Shown here one piece after another: positions 24,784-32,616 of a DNA stretch of 64,000 nucleotides. This stretch comes from an uncultured Roseibium sp. (lineage in GTDB: Bacteria; Pseudomonadota; Alphaproteobacteria; Rhizobiales; Stappiaceae). The translations under genes were made by a program, and so were the position numbers. The notes beneath the pieces are model-generated. The model made no database searches and was not told the DNA's origin. It worked only from the letters and a program-made list of their open reading frames with translations. Positions within the stretch are counted from its first letter, which is position 1, and the number at the start of each line of letters is the position of its first letter. Location of the stretch: contig NZ_CANLVF010000006.1 of assembly GCF_947494555.1 (NCBI RefSeq), forward strand, positions 413,374-477,373, in the 5' to 3' direction.

Positions 24784-25589
24784 ATGTTTTCTCCCTTGTC
24801 CAACATGCCGCGAATGTGATCCACGATTTCGCCAAATCTCGGCGTCGTCATCATATCGAGCGTGCGCGGCCGGGGCAGATCAACGTGGACGATCTCCGCA
24901 ATTCGGCCAGGTCGGGGTTTCATCACGACGATCTCATCCGACAGTATCACCGCTTCCTGGATGGAATGCGTGACCAGAAAGGCCGTCGCGTCCTGCTCTC
25001 GGCAAATTCTCTGCAATTCCATATTCATCATGTCGCGAGACAGCTCGTCCAGCGCGCTGAATGGTTCGTCCAAAAGCAGAACAGCCGGTTCGGTAATCAG
25101 CATCCGGCAGATTGACGCGCGCTGCGCCATGCCACCGGACAGTTCGTTGGGATAAACGTTCTCGAACCCTTTCAACCCGACAATGTCGAGAAGGTCATAC
25201 GCCTTTTCCCGTGCCAGCTTGGCGGCCGCTTTCCCATCGCGGATCTCGATCGGCAGCACGATGTTCTCGACCGCTGTCTTCCATGGGAAGAGCGTCGCCT
25301 GCTGGAACATCATTCCGATGTCCCGGCGCGGGCCGGTAACAGGTTTGTCCTGAAGGATCACTCGGCCTTTCGTGGGTGGAATCAACCCTGCCATGATCTT
25401 TAACAGGGTTGATTTCCCGCAGCCGCTTGATCCGATGACCGACGTGAAGCTTCCGTGGCGCAACGTGAGGTCAACGTTCTCCAGCGCGACCACCGCGTTG
25501 CGCGCGTAAGTCTTGCTGACGTTTGTCAGTTCGTAAACCGGCGCATCGGGTGAGGCGCCGGGATTTTCATGTGCCAAGGAGGCGTTCAT
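24780..25589 (-). CDS. Nitrate/sulfonate/taurine-type ABC transporter ATP-binding protein
   Basis: A 269-residue ATPase with Walker A (GSSGCGKST), signature LSGGMAQRASICRM, Walker B (VLLLDEPFSAL) and H-loop VTHSIQEA. The pattern MMFQQATLFPWKTAVENI is typical of the SsuB/TauB group. It overlaps the binding protein's stop and the permease start by four bases on each side. An N-terminal ~15-residue leader (NASLAHENPGASPDAP) precedes the ATPase domain. It drives uptake through the permease encoded next. Confidence 0.92.
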   Translation of the reverse strand: MNASLAHENPGASPDAPVYELTNVSKTYARNAVVALENVDLTLRHGSFTSVIGSSGCGKSTLLKIMAGLIPPTKGRVILQDKPVTGPRRDIGMMFQQATLFPWKTAVENIVLPIEIRDGKAAAKLAREKAYDLLDIVGLKGFENVYPNELSGGMAQRASICRMLITEPAVLLLDEPFSALDELSRDMMNMELQRICREQDATAFLVTHSIQEAVILSDEIVVMKPRPGRIAEIVHVDLPRPRTLDMMTTPRFGEIVDHIRGMLDKGENM

Positions 25590-26611
25590 TTTTTGACGGC
25601 CGCACTTCCGAGTTCAGCGAACTCATTGGTCCAAATCACATTCAGATCGTCGAGAGGCGCGGAGATTTCTCCGCCGGCTACGAGAGCGTCCTGCCATTCT
25701 CCCCAGACTTCCTCCGGATACCAGCCGAGATGTGGAGTGTCGCCGGCAGCAATCGTCTTGGAACGAACCGCGTCGAACAGCGCCGACTGGAACTCCTTGT
25801 CTTCGCCTTCCTGCGGATTGCCTGCGGCAAGGTGGGCAAGGACGGCATCGCGATTGGCGTCGTCCAGCGCAAAGGCATGGCCTTTGGCAAAAGCACGACT
25901 CCATCCTTCCACAAGGTCCCGGTCGTTTGCGATCGTATCGGCCATGGTGGCAATGCCGTTGCCGAAGAACCGGCCGAACTCGGCGGGCGTTATGTCACGA
26001 ACCTTCATGCCGCGCTGATTGAGAATGGCCGTATCCGCGGTAGACGCAGAGTAGGCATCAATCTCGCCGTTCAAAAACGCCGCGGTTGCCGGACCACCGT
26101 CGCCGACGGTGAGGAACTCAAAGTCAGTGCCTTCGACCATTCCGGCACCTGTCAGCACGTTGCGGGCAAAGCCCACCTCCGCCCCGTCCGCCGTACCGGT
26201 CCCGATAACCTTGCCGCGCAGGTCCTCGACCGATTGGTAGTCGGAGTCTTCCTGGACTGCGATGCCAAAATTGCTCCGCGCAGCGACGTTGTAGATGTGC
26301 ACCGCATCCACGCCACGCGAGCGCGCCGCGATAAGCGGACCCGGACCCGGGCGACCGAAGTGCGCTTGTCCTGCCGACAACGCCTGCAGAACCGCGCCTG
26401 AACCGTTGATGGCTTCGACAGTTACGTTCAAGCCCTCGTCCTCAAAGAAACCTTCGCCGATGGCGACAAAGACCGGAAATGAGTTGATGGCTGACGGGCT
26501 CGGCTGCACAAAAGTGATATCACGCAGGCCTTGCGCAAAGGCGCCCCTTGCTGACAATCCGGCTACCGGCAGCGCCGCCAGCAACGATGTGAATGTTCTA
26601 CGGTTCATCAT
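25586..26611 (-). CDS. NMT1/THI5-like ABC transporter substrate-binding protein
   Basis: A 341-residue periplasmic binding protein of the SsuA/THI5/NMT1 class. The start NRRTFTSLLAALPVAGLSA looks like a Tat-type signal with a minimal twin arginine (RR). FVAIGEGFFEDEGLNVTVEA is the family's first helix-strand, and LRGKVIGTGTADGAEVGFAR is the hinge element. ATG at 26611 has GGGAGGAA upstream. It is the first gene of this transport operon, and about 66 bp separate it from the fumarylacetoacetase-family gene before it. Ligands in the class are pyrimidines, sulfonates, riboflavin precursors or aromatic acids; the specific one is not evident. Confidence 0.88.
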   Translation of the reverse strand: MMNRRTFTSLLAALPVAGLSARGAFAQGLRDITFVQPSPSAINSFPVFVAIGEGFFEDEGLNVTVEAINGSGAVLQALSAGQAHFGRPGPGPLIAARSRGVDAVHIYNVAARSNFGIAVQEDSDYQSVEDLRGKVIGTGTADGAEVGFARNVLTGAGMVEGTDFEFLTVGDGGPATAAFLNGEIDAYSASTADTAILNQRGMKVRDITPAEFGRFFGNGIATMADTIANDRDLVEGWSRAFAKGHAFALDDANRDAVLAHLAAGNPQEGEDKEFQSALFDAVRSKTIAAGDTPHLGWYPEEVWGEWQDALVAGGEISAPLDDLNVIWTNEFAELGSAAVKK

Positions 26612-26677
26612 ACGCTTATTCCTCCCTTCGCGTTCTTTCCAATCCCCCTCGTCCTATCGACGTCTTCGGAAGATCGC

Positions 26678-27604
26678 TTATACGGCACGCACCGAGTTCG
26701 TGAGCGTGCCGATCCCTGAAATGTTGCAAACGACGGTGTCGCCATCCTTTAGGAAACTTGGTGGTTCCATGGCGTATCCCACGCCCGACGGTGTACCGGT
26801 CGCGATGATGTCACCAGGCTCCAACGTCATGCCCTCCGACAACGAGGCGATAAGTGTCTCGATATCGAAAATCATGTCCGCGGTGTTGCCGTTCTGTCGG
26901 ATCTCACCATTTACGGTCAGCGAAATCGGCAACGCATGCGGATCATCAATGGCGTCCGCGGTCACAATCCAAGGACCCATGGGGCAAGAGCCGTCAAAGG
27001 CCTTTCCCTTGAAATTCTGCCCGCCGTGGCGGCGCTGGACATCTCGGACAGAGATGTCATTCAAAATAGTATAACCGAAGACGTGGTTCATTGCGTCCGC
27101 CTTGGCGATATTGCGCCCGGGCTTGCCAATGATCACCGCCAGCTCGACTTCGTAGTCAGTTTGCTTTGAAACGCTCGGAAATGTCAGCACATCGCCACCG
27201 GGGCCCACGATGGACGTCGGCGGTTTGGTGAAGAAAACCGGATACTCGGTTACACCGACCTCTTGCTTCTGCGCCCGGTCGCCCTCTGTGATGTGTTCAG
27301 CATAGTTGCGCCCGACACATAGAACGTTCTTGCGAATGATGGGGATCGGCGCCAGCAACTCTGCCCCTTCGGGCAGAATTGCCGCGTCAAGGAGACCGGC
27401 TTCAGCATCGTTCACCAGGCTGCTTGCGATATCGAGCGTCTCTGGCGGTCCGGCAATCAGATGGAGCATTGAACTTGCTTTCAATGCCTCGGCAGCAGGT
27501 CCCGTCAGATGGTGCGCGGATTTGGAAAGGTCCAAAAGACGATCGTCATTCAGAACGGCCGCACAGATTTTCTCTCCACCCGCTGACACTGTGGCTAGAC
27601 GCAC
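26678..27604 (-). CDS. Fumarylacetoacetase-family hydrolase (FAH, COG0179)
   Basis: A 308-residue enzyme with a short N-terminal domain and a C-terminal FAH domain. CVGRNYAEHITEG is the usual opening of the catalytic domain. The metal ligands lie in DYEVELAVIIGKPG, with the E-x-E pair, and in GYTILNDISVRD. ATGTPSGVGYAMEPP is the conserved C-terminal loop. GTG at 27604 is supported by GGGAGGAG. The family cleaves C-C bonds of 2,4-diketo acids or decarboxylates/hydrates catabolic intermediates such as acylpyruvates. It is divergent from the GntR regulator at 27741, which likely controls it, and begins the run towards the NMT1-type transporter. Confidence 0.9.
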   Translation of the reverse strand: MRLATVSAGGEKICAAVLNDDRLLDLSKSAHHLTGPAAEALKASSMLHLIAGPPETLDIASSLVNDAEAGLLDAAILPEGAELLAPIPIIRKNVLCVGRNYAEHITEGDRAQKQEVGVTEYPVFFTKPPTSIVGPGGDVLTFPSVSKQTDYEVELAVIIGKPGRNIAKADAMNHVFGYTILNDISVRDVQRRHGGQNFKGKAFDGSCPMGPWIVTADAIDDPHALPISLTVNGEIRQNGNTADMIFDIETLIASLSEGMTLEPGDIIATGTPSGVGYAMEPPSFLKDGDTVVCNISGIGTLTNSVRAV

Positions 27605-27687
27605 GATATTCTCCTCCCTACACCGTCTTTTTTTGCGGCAGAGTGTCGCAAATTTTTGCGATCTCTTGCTAATCTTGCTGACAAGAG

Positions 27688-27732
27688 TTGATTGACTCTC
27701 GCTCTAATTCAATCAACCAATCAGCAAATTGG
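27688..27732. promoter_or_regulatory. Divergent FAH/gntR promoter with two nested inverted repeats
   Basis: TTGATTGA (27688-27695) faces TCAATCAA (27709-27716), a perfect 8-bp pair 13 bases apart. It is directly followed by CCAAT-n6-ATTGG (27717-27732). The second arm pair resembles the CCAA...TTGG pair ahead of the next FAH gene at 28427. Both are candidate sites for the GntR protein encoded here. Confidence 0.5.
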
Positions 27733-27740
27733 GTGGCGAT

Positions 27741-28421
27741 ATGAACGAGACAGCCGAACTATCACAAAGACTGCGTGACTTGATCGATAGTGCCGGATAT
27801 CGGTTGAACGACCGCATCTTGCCCGAGCGCGAACTGTGCAAACGTCTGGACACGACACGCAACCAACTGCGCAAGGCCCTTGCCGACCTGGAGGCGCAAG
27901 GATTGATCTGGCGGCACGTTGGACGCGGCACATTTGTCGGTTCAAGGCCCGTCCTGAACCTTCAGGATGTTACCTACCTTCGCGACCAGATTAAGCCGGA
28001 ACAGGTTGTCACGGTCCGCTACAACATTGAGCCCGAACTGGCGCGGCTCGCGGCAATGAATGCGAGCAAATCTGATTGTAAACAAATGAAGATTTGCGCT
28101 GAGAAGTGTCGCGAAGCAAAAGACTGGCGCGCTTACGAAGCTTGGGACAACAAGTTGCACCACGTCATCGCACGCGGCACACGCAATCAGCTTTACCTGT
28201 ACTTTTTCGAAACGCTGAACTCGGTGCGCCGCTCAATTGTCTGGGGCCAGCCGCGCGATACCCGCAAGCCCGTGCCCGGCTATACAAGCTTCATAGAACA
28301 CGATGCGATCGTGCGCGCGATCGCGGCCGGAAACGGCGAACTGGCCATGCAAATGATGCAGCAACATCTGCGCTCGGTTTATTCGCGGATGATGCCAGAA
28401 GCGGTTTTGGGTGAGGATTGA
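27741..28421 (+). CDS. GntR-family transcriptional regulator (FCD domain)
   Basis: A 226-residue regulator with the GntR helix-turn-helix written as PERELCKRLDTTRNQLRKAL and the wing QGLIWRHVGRGTFVG. A helical FCD-type domain follows, with ligand and metal residues in AWDNKLHHVIARGTRN and EHDAIVRAIAAGNGE. ATG at 27741 follows GGGTGG; a TTG 12 bases upstream lacks spacing. It lies between two FAH-family genes, one divergent and one downstream on the same strand. Similar CCAA/TTGG repeats precede both, so it probably regulates both. Confidence 0.88.
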   Translation: MNETAELSQRLRDLIDSAGYRLNDRILPERELCKRLDTTRNQLRKALADLEAQGLIWRHVGRGTFVGSRPVLNLQDVTYLRDQIKPEQVVTVRYNIEPELARLAAMNASKSDCKQMKICAEKCREAKDWRAYEAWDNKLHHVIARGTRNQLYLYFFETLNSVRRSIVWGQPRDTRKPVPGYTSFIEHDAIVRAIAAGNGELAMQMMQQHLRSVYSRMMPEAVLGED

Positions 28422-28426
28422 AGTCC

Positions 28427-28450
28427 GACCAATTACAGAAATGGTTGGTC
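28427..28450. promoter_or_regulatory. Inverted repeat upstream of the second FAH gene
   Basis: GACCAA (28427-28432) and TTGGTC (28445-28450) are perfectly complementary with a 12-base spacer and no T-run. An operator is more likely than a terminator, because the core matches the repeat at 27717-27732. Confidence 0.4.
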
Positions 28451-28571
28451 AAAACTCATTGCCAACGCGTTTATTTTTTGTGCATTCGGTCCAAGTCATA
28501 AAGCGAGCGGTCCTAAATCGGTATCGCGAGGCTGCGGGCCTAACCACAACCGACCGCAAGCGAGGAAAGCG

Positions 28572-29255
28572 ATGTCTGAGCACGTAATCGAGACACCAGA
28601 ATTACACGTCATTCCCACCAGCGACGGAGGGTCTTTTCCCGTCCGTCGTGTCTACTGCATTGGCCGGAATTTTGCGGCACATGCTGTCGAAATGGGACAC
28701 GATCCCAATCGCGAACCGCCTTTCTTTTTTCAGAAAAACCCAAATAATCTCGATGCTTCGGGCGAGTTTCCCTATCCACCTCACACGTCTGACGTACACC
28801 ACGAGGTCGAACTCCTGGTAGGCCTGAAGAGCGGCGGCACAAACATCGCCCTGTCAGATGCGCTGAACCATGTCTGGGGCTACGGCGTGTCGCTGGACAT
28901 GACACGAAGAGACCTGCAGGGCGAGATGAAGAAGATGGGACGCCCATGGGAAATCGGCAAAGCCTTCGAACGGTCCGGACCGGTGGGCCCATTGCATCCG
29001 GTATCCGAAGTTGGCCACCCCGATCAGGGGCGGATTGCACTGACGGTCAATGGCGACTTGCGGCAAGAAGGCGATTTGAACCAGATGATCTGGAAAGTAC
29101 CGGAAATGATCTCTTATCTCTCTGAATATTTCGAACTCGCAGCGGGAGATGTGATCATGGCCGGAACCCCTTCGGGCGTAAATGCCGTGAAGCCAGGCGA
29201 TACCATGGAAGCAAGCATCGAATCCGTCGGCGTACTGTCCGTCAAGGTCGTCTGA
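28572..29255 (+). CDS. Fumarylacetoacetase-family hydrolase (fumarylpyruvate hydrolase-like)
   Basis: A 227-residue single-domain FAH enzyme, shorter than the paralogue at 26678 because it lacks the N-terminal domain. Motifs: RVYCIGRNFAAHAVEMG, DVHHEVELLVGLKSGG with the metal-binding E-x-E, GYGVSLDMTRRDLQ and MAGTPSGVNAVKPGD. The size and FFFQKNPNNL element resemble fumarylpyruvate/maleylpyruvate hydrolases of gentisate degradation. ATG at 28572 follows GAGGAAAGCG. It sits about 150 bp after the GntR gene, with an inverted repeat between, and ends before the repeat-rich region. Confidence 0.9.
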   Translation: MSEHVIETPELHVIPTSDGGSFPVRRVYCIGRNFAAHAVEMGHDPNREPPFFFQKNPNNLDASGEFPYPPHTSDVHHEVELLVGLKSGGTNIALSDALNHVWGYGVSLDMTRRDLQGEMKKMGRPWEIGKAFERSGPVGPLHPVSEVGHPDQGRIALTVNGDLRQEGDLNQMIWKVPEMISYLSEYFELAAGDVIMAGTPSGVNAVKPGDTMEASIESVGVLSVKVV

Positions 29256-29613
29256 AGCCAGAAGAGCCGGGCGGTCTGGGCTTTCTCTGAACAGCCAATC
29301 GTTGGATGATCACTCGCTCGTTCATCCTGAAGGGCGCACACCAGATCCGACCTGGGTCAACCCGGACATCCAGGAGGGCATACAAGCCGTTGCATCTAGA
29401 ACCTCCGTTGTTGCTTTTCGGCAAAAGGGTGTTGTCTTGGGGTTGATCGCAGCAAAGCCGGTGCAGGGATCAGCTCTTGGCGGGATGGTTGATCCGTCCC
29501 TTTTGAAGAGGTCAACCGTTGTGCTTCGGGAAACGGAGGTCATCGTGCGTGGTCTGTTTTAGGTCAGGACGACAAAAGCCCGCCGGCTTTTGCCATGCGG
29601 TCTGATTTTTGTT
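29256..29613. other. Non-coding stretch after the FAH gene
   Basis: No gene that I can support. A weak stem (AGCCAGA with a bulged TCTGGGCT, then TTTCTCT) at about 29258-29288 could be the FAH terminator. An 86-codon plus-strand frame at 29302-29562 has no ribosome binding site and no recognisable motif; it may be a decayed gene fragment. Confidence 0.4.
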
Positions 29614-29711
29614 TCGGGTTTAGGATTTGGCTTTTCTGCCCCGTTGCGTCGGACGTTGTCCTCCTTCGGGGACCCTGTCAGGTTAAGATCGGCGACCCCT
29701 TCCAACAAAAA

Positions 29712-29739
29712 AGCCGCCCGGGAGGGGCGGCTTGTTTTT
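29712..29739 (+). terminator. Hairpin of array unit 1
   Basis: AGCCGCCC pairs with GGGCGGCT, followed by TGTTTTTG and preceded by an A-run, so it is functional in both directions. Confidence 0.65.
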
Positions 29740-29844
29740 GTTGGTTTCGGGTTTAGGATTTGGCTTTTCTGCCCCGTTGCGTCGGACGTTGTCCTCCTTC
29801 CGGGGACCCCGTCAGGTGCAAATCGGCGAGCCCTTCCAATAAAA

Positions 29845-29870
29845 AACCCGGCGCGAGGCCGGGTTGTTTT
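29845..29870 (+). terminator. Hairpin of array unit 2
   Basis: AACCCGGC pairs with GCCGGGTT, followed by GTTTT and preceded by AAAAA. It has the same stem core as the terminator at 12325. Confidence 0.65.
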
Positions 29871-30060
29871 ATTGGTTGCGGGAGCAGGATTTGGTGTTTT
29901 TTTGCCCTTCTGCGTCGGGCTTTGGCCCTCCTTGATGGGGCCCGGGAGGTTCTCACCTGTATCCACTGTCCAGATACGCCAAAGGCCGCCCTGTCGGACG
30001 GCCTTTGGCGTATCTGGTTGCGGGAGCCTGATCACACCGAGACTTTAAGGTTTGGCACTC

Positions 30061-30184
30061 TCAACCACTCCTTTGCAGTTGCTACGCGGCAATGGGCAAC
30101 AACCCTTAGCACGGAACGGCACCTGCCTTATGCGTGACACCCGTTGACGCGCATCGGAAGCGATCGGGCGGGTGTTCCATTTTA
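30061..30184. other. Spacer between the repeat array and the 51-bp repeat
   Basis: No gene seen. The last ~20 bases (GGTGTTCCATTTT) are shared with the sequence upstream of the secreted SRPBCC gene at 37.13 kb. Confidence 0.4.
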
Positions 30185-30235
30185 TGTCCGTGACGGCATA
30201 GGATGGACTATTTAGGCCAATAAATGGCTCAAATG
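30185..30235 (+). repeat. 51-bp perfect dispersed repeat, copy A
   Basis: A 51-base sequence beginning TGTCCGTGACGGCATAGGAT and ending TGGCTCAAATG. It is identical to 63529-63579 in the same orientation. Six bases further on starts a 10-bp perfect hairpin, just as a hairpin follows copy B. Confidence 0.85.
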
Positions 30236-30237
30236 AG

Positions 30238-30264
30238 AAAACCCGGACGCCAATGGCGTCCGGG
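30238..30264 (-). terminator. Hairpin next to the 51-bp repeat, copy A
   Basis: CCCGGACGCC (30242-30251) pairs with GGCGTCCGGG (30255-30264). On the minus strand it is followed by TTTTCTC. It could terminate transcripts of the DUF2779 gene arriving from the right. Confidence 0.6.
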
Positions 30265-30460
30265 AAACACCAGGAGGGAACAAAGTTAGAACACGACGTA
30301 TCGAGCAATGAGGCGATTGGGTTGCGCCATAGATTTTGGACGCGTTTGGCAACCAAAGGCGCATCCTGGTTTTCGCATTTTTGATGAAACCCAAGCTGAT
30401 GGATTTGTCGAAAGGCATCAGATAGGCCTCATTCCGTCGATACCTATGAGATAATCATCT

Positions 30461-31885
30461 TTAGCGATCGCGTATCAGCGTCTCGGCGAACTGAAATATC
30501 CGGACCATCGCGAGAGTATCGAGCTCACAATACGCGAGAAGCGCCTTTCGCAGTTGCGCGCGCTTTTCCGGATCCTCCTCGTTGATCATCTTGTTCCAGC
30601 CGTCCATTGCCGCAGTACCGTCGGCAATCTCCATCTCCTTATAACTCAATTCCGGAACGACAACGGGAAGGACCTTCTTGATGGATGTCGATCCGTTGAA
30701 ACGGATATCGACGTACCCTGTCTTGAACACATCCATCAGATCGACTGTTCGCTCGACCAGTCCTAGGAGGAAATCTGCCTTGTCAGGAAAAGCCTCGGCC
30801 ATCTCCTTGTTTCGTGTGTTCTCGAAAGCCCTGTTCCAGGTAATGATGGAACCGGTCTCACCAATAGCCCTTTCCAGAGCCTCCACCAATGGACGTGGTA
30901 GCTCTGGCCGATCCGCCAGATACTCCACATGTTCGAGCCCTCCGTCCTCCTGGAGGACATGAAGAGAGAATTGAAAGGGAACCTGTTCCTGGGGCCTTGC
31001 GCCATCAACGACTGGAACGGCAGAAGCGTAGGTTTCGTAATCAAGAAAATAGAGCGGGTACTCCAATACGCTGATGAAATTTTCGATATCGGCGATATCG
31101 ACGTAGGGAGCTCCGGCATTGTGAGCCCTTATAATCGGCTGCTGGAGCCGTGTGACCTCATCAAGTCCTATTTGATCCAAGCCAAACCGCCCCTGCGCGA
31201 CGAAGGCCTCTAGCTTCTTACTAGACAGCGGCGGAAGCGAATAAATCGAATATTTTGGAATGTCCGGATTGAAGTAGTCGAAGCTGTCGCAGTGATGAGA
31301 ACGACTGAGGTTCAGGCAACTACACGAACTCTCATCAATCGCCGCTTCGTTGAGAAGTCCTAGGGCCTCTGCAATATGCCGCTCCGTCTCCGCGAGAAGG
31401 CCTTTAACACGAGCCGTCTCATCAGCGAAGGACAGTAGGTCTGCGGGATCTATCGCGCCGTTGCGGACGTAGTCTTTGTTCAAATGCACGATGAAGATGT
31501 TTCTGACTTCGCGACCTGTTTTTGTTGCAACGATCGTCTGGAAGGCCGCATCCTTCAGTTGATTGTGAGGATTGCTGTCCTTCACGCTCGTCGAGGACTT
31601 GATCTCGAATATATCAACCGTCCCGTCTTCGTTTGCTCGTAGCATGTCCGCCCGGGCATAAAGCCCCTCATCCGTCTCAAAAACATCCTGAAAGGAATAG
31701 GCCGCAGCATCCGGCCAGCCCTGGACCAAATGGCGCACATAGTCTTCGACCAGATAGCCCTCCGCAGCCAACTTTTTCGCGTATTCGGAAAACTCACCTT
31801 CAGGGTAGACTTCCGGTTTTCGCTGCTTGAGCCAAAGCGACTTTGGACAATTAAGATACTGAATAAAATCGGTCTTCGATAACAT
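30461..31885 (-). CDS. DUF2779 protein: Cas4-like PD-(D/E)XK nuclease fused to a DEDD-type exonuclease-like domain
   Basis: A 474-residue two-domain protein. The N-terminus (KTDFIQYLNCPKSLWLKQ) carries the first cysteine of a Cas4/AddB-type iron-sulfur nuclease. Then come DEGLYARADML and the catalytic DIFEIKSST (E-x-K), and a cysteine cluster near SSCSCLNLSRSHHCDSF that can complete the Fe-S site. The C-terminal half has RNase H-like exonuclease motifs: FLDYET, ITWNRAFENTRN and YCELDTLAMVRIF. ATG at 31885 has GAGGG seven bases upstream. The predicted role is DNA processing in repair or defence; no partner gene is adjacent. The locus is flanked by repeats and a broken gene. Confidence 0.85.
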   Translation of the reverse strand: MLSKTDFIQYLNCPKSLWLKQRKPEVYPEGEFSEYAKKLAAEGYLVEDYVRHLVQGWPDAAAYSFQDVFETDEGLYARADMLRANEDGTVDIFEIKSSTSVKDSNPHNQLKDAAFQTIVATKTGREVRNIFIVHLNKDYVRNGAIDPADLLSFADETARVKGLLAETERHIAEALGLLNEAAIDESSCSCLNLSRSHHCDSFDYFNPDIPKYSIYSLPPLSSKKLEAFVAQGRFGLDQIGLDEVTRLQQPIIRAHNAGAPYVDIADIENFISVLEYPLYFLDYETYASAVPVVDGARPQEQVPFQFSLHVLQEDGGLEHVEYLADRPELPRPLVEALERAIGETGSIITWNRAFENTRNKEMAEAFPDKADFLLGLVERTVDLMDVFKTGYVDIRFNGSTSIKKVLPVVVPELSYKEMEIADGTAAMDGWNKMINEEDPEKRAQLRKALLAYCELDTLAMVRIFQFAETLIRDR

Positions 31886-32008
31886 CGCGCTGCCCTCAGA
31901 ACCCGCCGAACCTATTATTCCGGGCAATTGGAAAAAATTTCAACTACTGATTTAATCGACAGACTACAGGCCGGTTCAGATCTAGCGGGATCCTGGGGAG
32001 GAAAACGT

Positions 32009-32125
32009 ATGGGGAAGAATATCGTCGTATGCTGTGACGGCACCGGAAACCAGATCGAGAAAAACCTATCGAACGTTCTAAAACTGTTTCGCGTGTGCCG
32101 GAAGAATGACGAGCAACGCGTCTAA
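32009..32125 (+). pseudogene. Truncated DUF2235 (Tle1-like alpha/beta hydrolase) N-terminus
   Basis: Only ~38 residues remain: GKNIVVCCDGTGNQIEKNLS then NVLKLFRVCRKNDEQRV. This is the standard opening of DUF2235 hydrolases, which are normally several hundred residues long and would continue towards the GxSxG region. After CGCGTCTA the similarity ends and a stop follows. A clean ribosome binding site (GGGGAGGAAAA) and ATG at 32009 survive, so the gene was cut recently by a deletion or insertion. It is divergent from the DUF2779 gene. Confidence 0.7.
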
Positions 32126-32616
32126 CGTGCCATATGGAGTATCTGATTTTTGCCGACCAAGAGTTGGTATCAAACTCACAAGAGATTGTTTGAGATTGGG
32201 CCGGGAACAAACAATCGGGTTTCAGGCACCAATCTACCGAAGCAAGCATTTGCTCTACTCAGCCATTTGTTTTTTGGCCCGGAGCTCTCCCGTATGCCTG
32301 GCGCAATGAATGTCCAGAGCGAGCTCAAACTACGGGATGCTGTAAGCTGCACCAAGGTCTGAAAACAGCTATGAAGCGGTCATTCGAGAATGGTTCCTGC
32401 TTCTGTGTTGCGATGGATGGTGGCGATTTGCGCAGGATTTCAGTGGGTTGAGTGATTTCGTGTGCAACGATTGCTCATCAATCTATCGCATGACATCGCG
32501 CCCCAACGCGCCATTGGGGACACAACGTCAGAAGCATCACTTCGGCGATTGGAAAAACCGCCGCCTATCGATTGCGCGGCGCGATACGATCTCGTCCCCC
32601 TCCGAAACTCCGGCGT
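32126..32616. other. Non-coding, apparently rearranged stretch
   Basis: No gene, hairpin or repeat that I can support. It begins exactly where the DUF2235 reading frame breaks. Base composition is lower in GC than the neighbours, consistent with a recombination scar. Confidence 0.4.

Larger units (their letters stand above)
29614..30060. repeat. Tandem array of ~131-bp composite repeats (terminator hairpin plus tRNA-like tail)
   Basis: Units start at 29614, 29745, 29876 and 30018, giving periods of 131, 131 and 142 bp. Units 1 and 2 are nearly identical over their first ~75 bases, starting with TTTCGGGTTTAGGATTTGG. Units 1, 2 and 3 each close with a strong hairpin: AGCCGCCC/GGGCGGCT (29712-29732), AACCCGGC/GCCGGGTT (29845-29865) and a 19-bp perfect stem (29970-29988 with 29999-30017). 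The third unit opens TTGCGGGAGCAGGATTTG, the reverse complement of an initiator-tRNA-like 3' end. It lies between convergent FAH and DUF2779 genes. No protein coding is likely. Confidence 0.8.

Noticed and set aside
29876..29896. tRNA gene on the minus strand
   Set aside because: Only the acceptor/T-arm end (CAAATCCTGCTCCCGCAACC) is present. No anticodon arm, D-arm or matching 5' acceptor is found upstream on that strand.
29559..30035. 158-codon minus-strand frame through the repeat array
   Set aside because: It reads through terminator hairpins and repeats whose period (131) is not a multiple of three, has no ribosome binding site, and gives a Lys/Arg/Pro-rich nonsense sequence.
29614..30060. 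CRISPR array
   Set aside because: Units are ~131 bp and contain different hairpins. There are no short identical repeats with unique 30-40 bp spacers and no cas genes nearby; DUF2779 is only Cas4-like in its nuclease fold.
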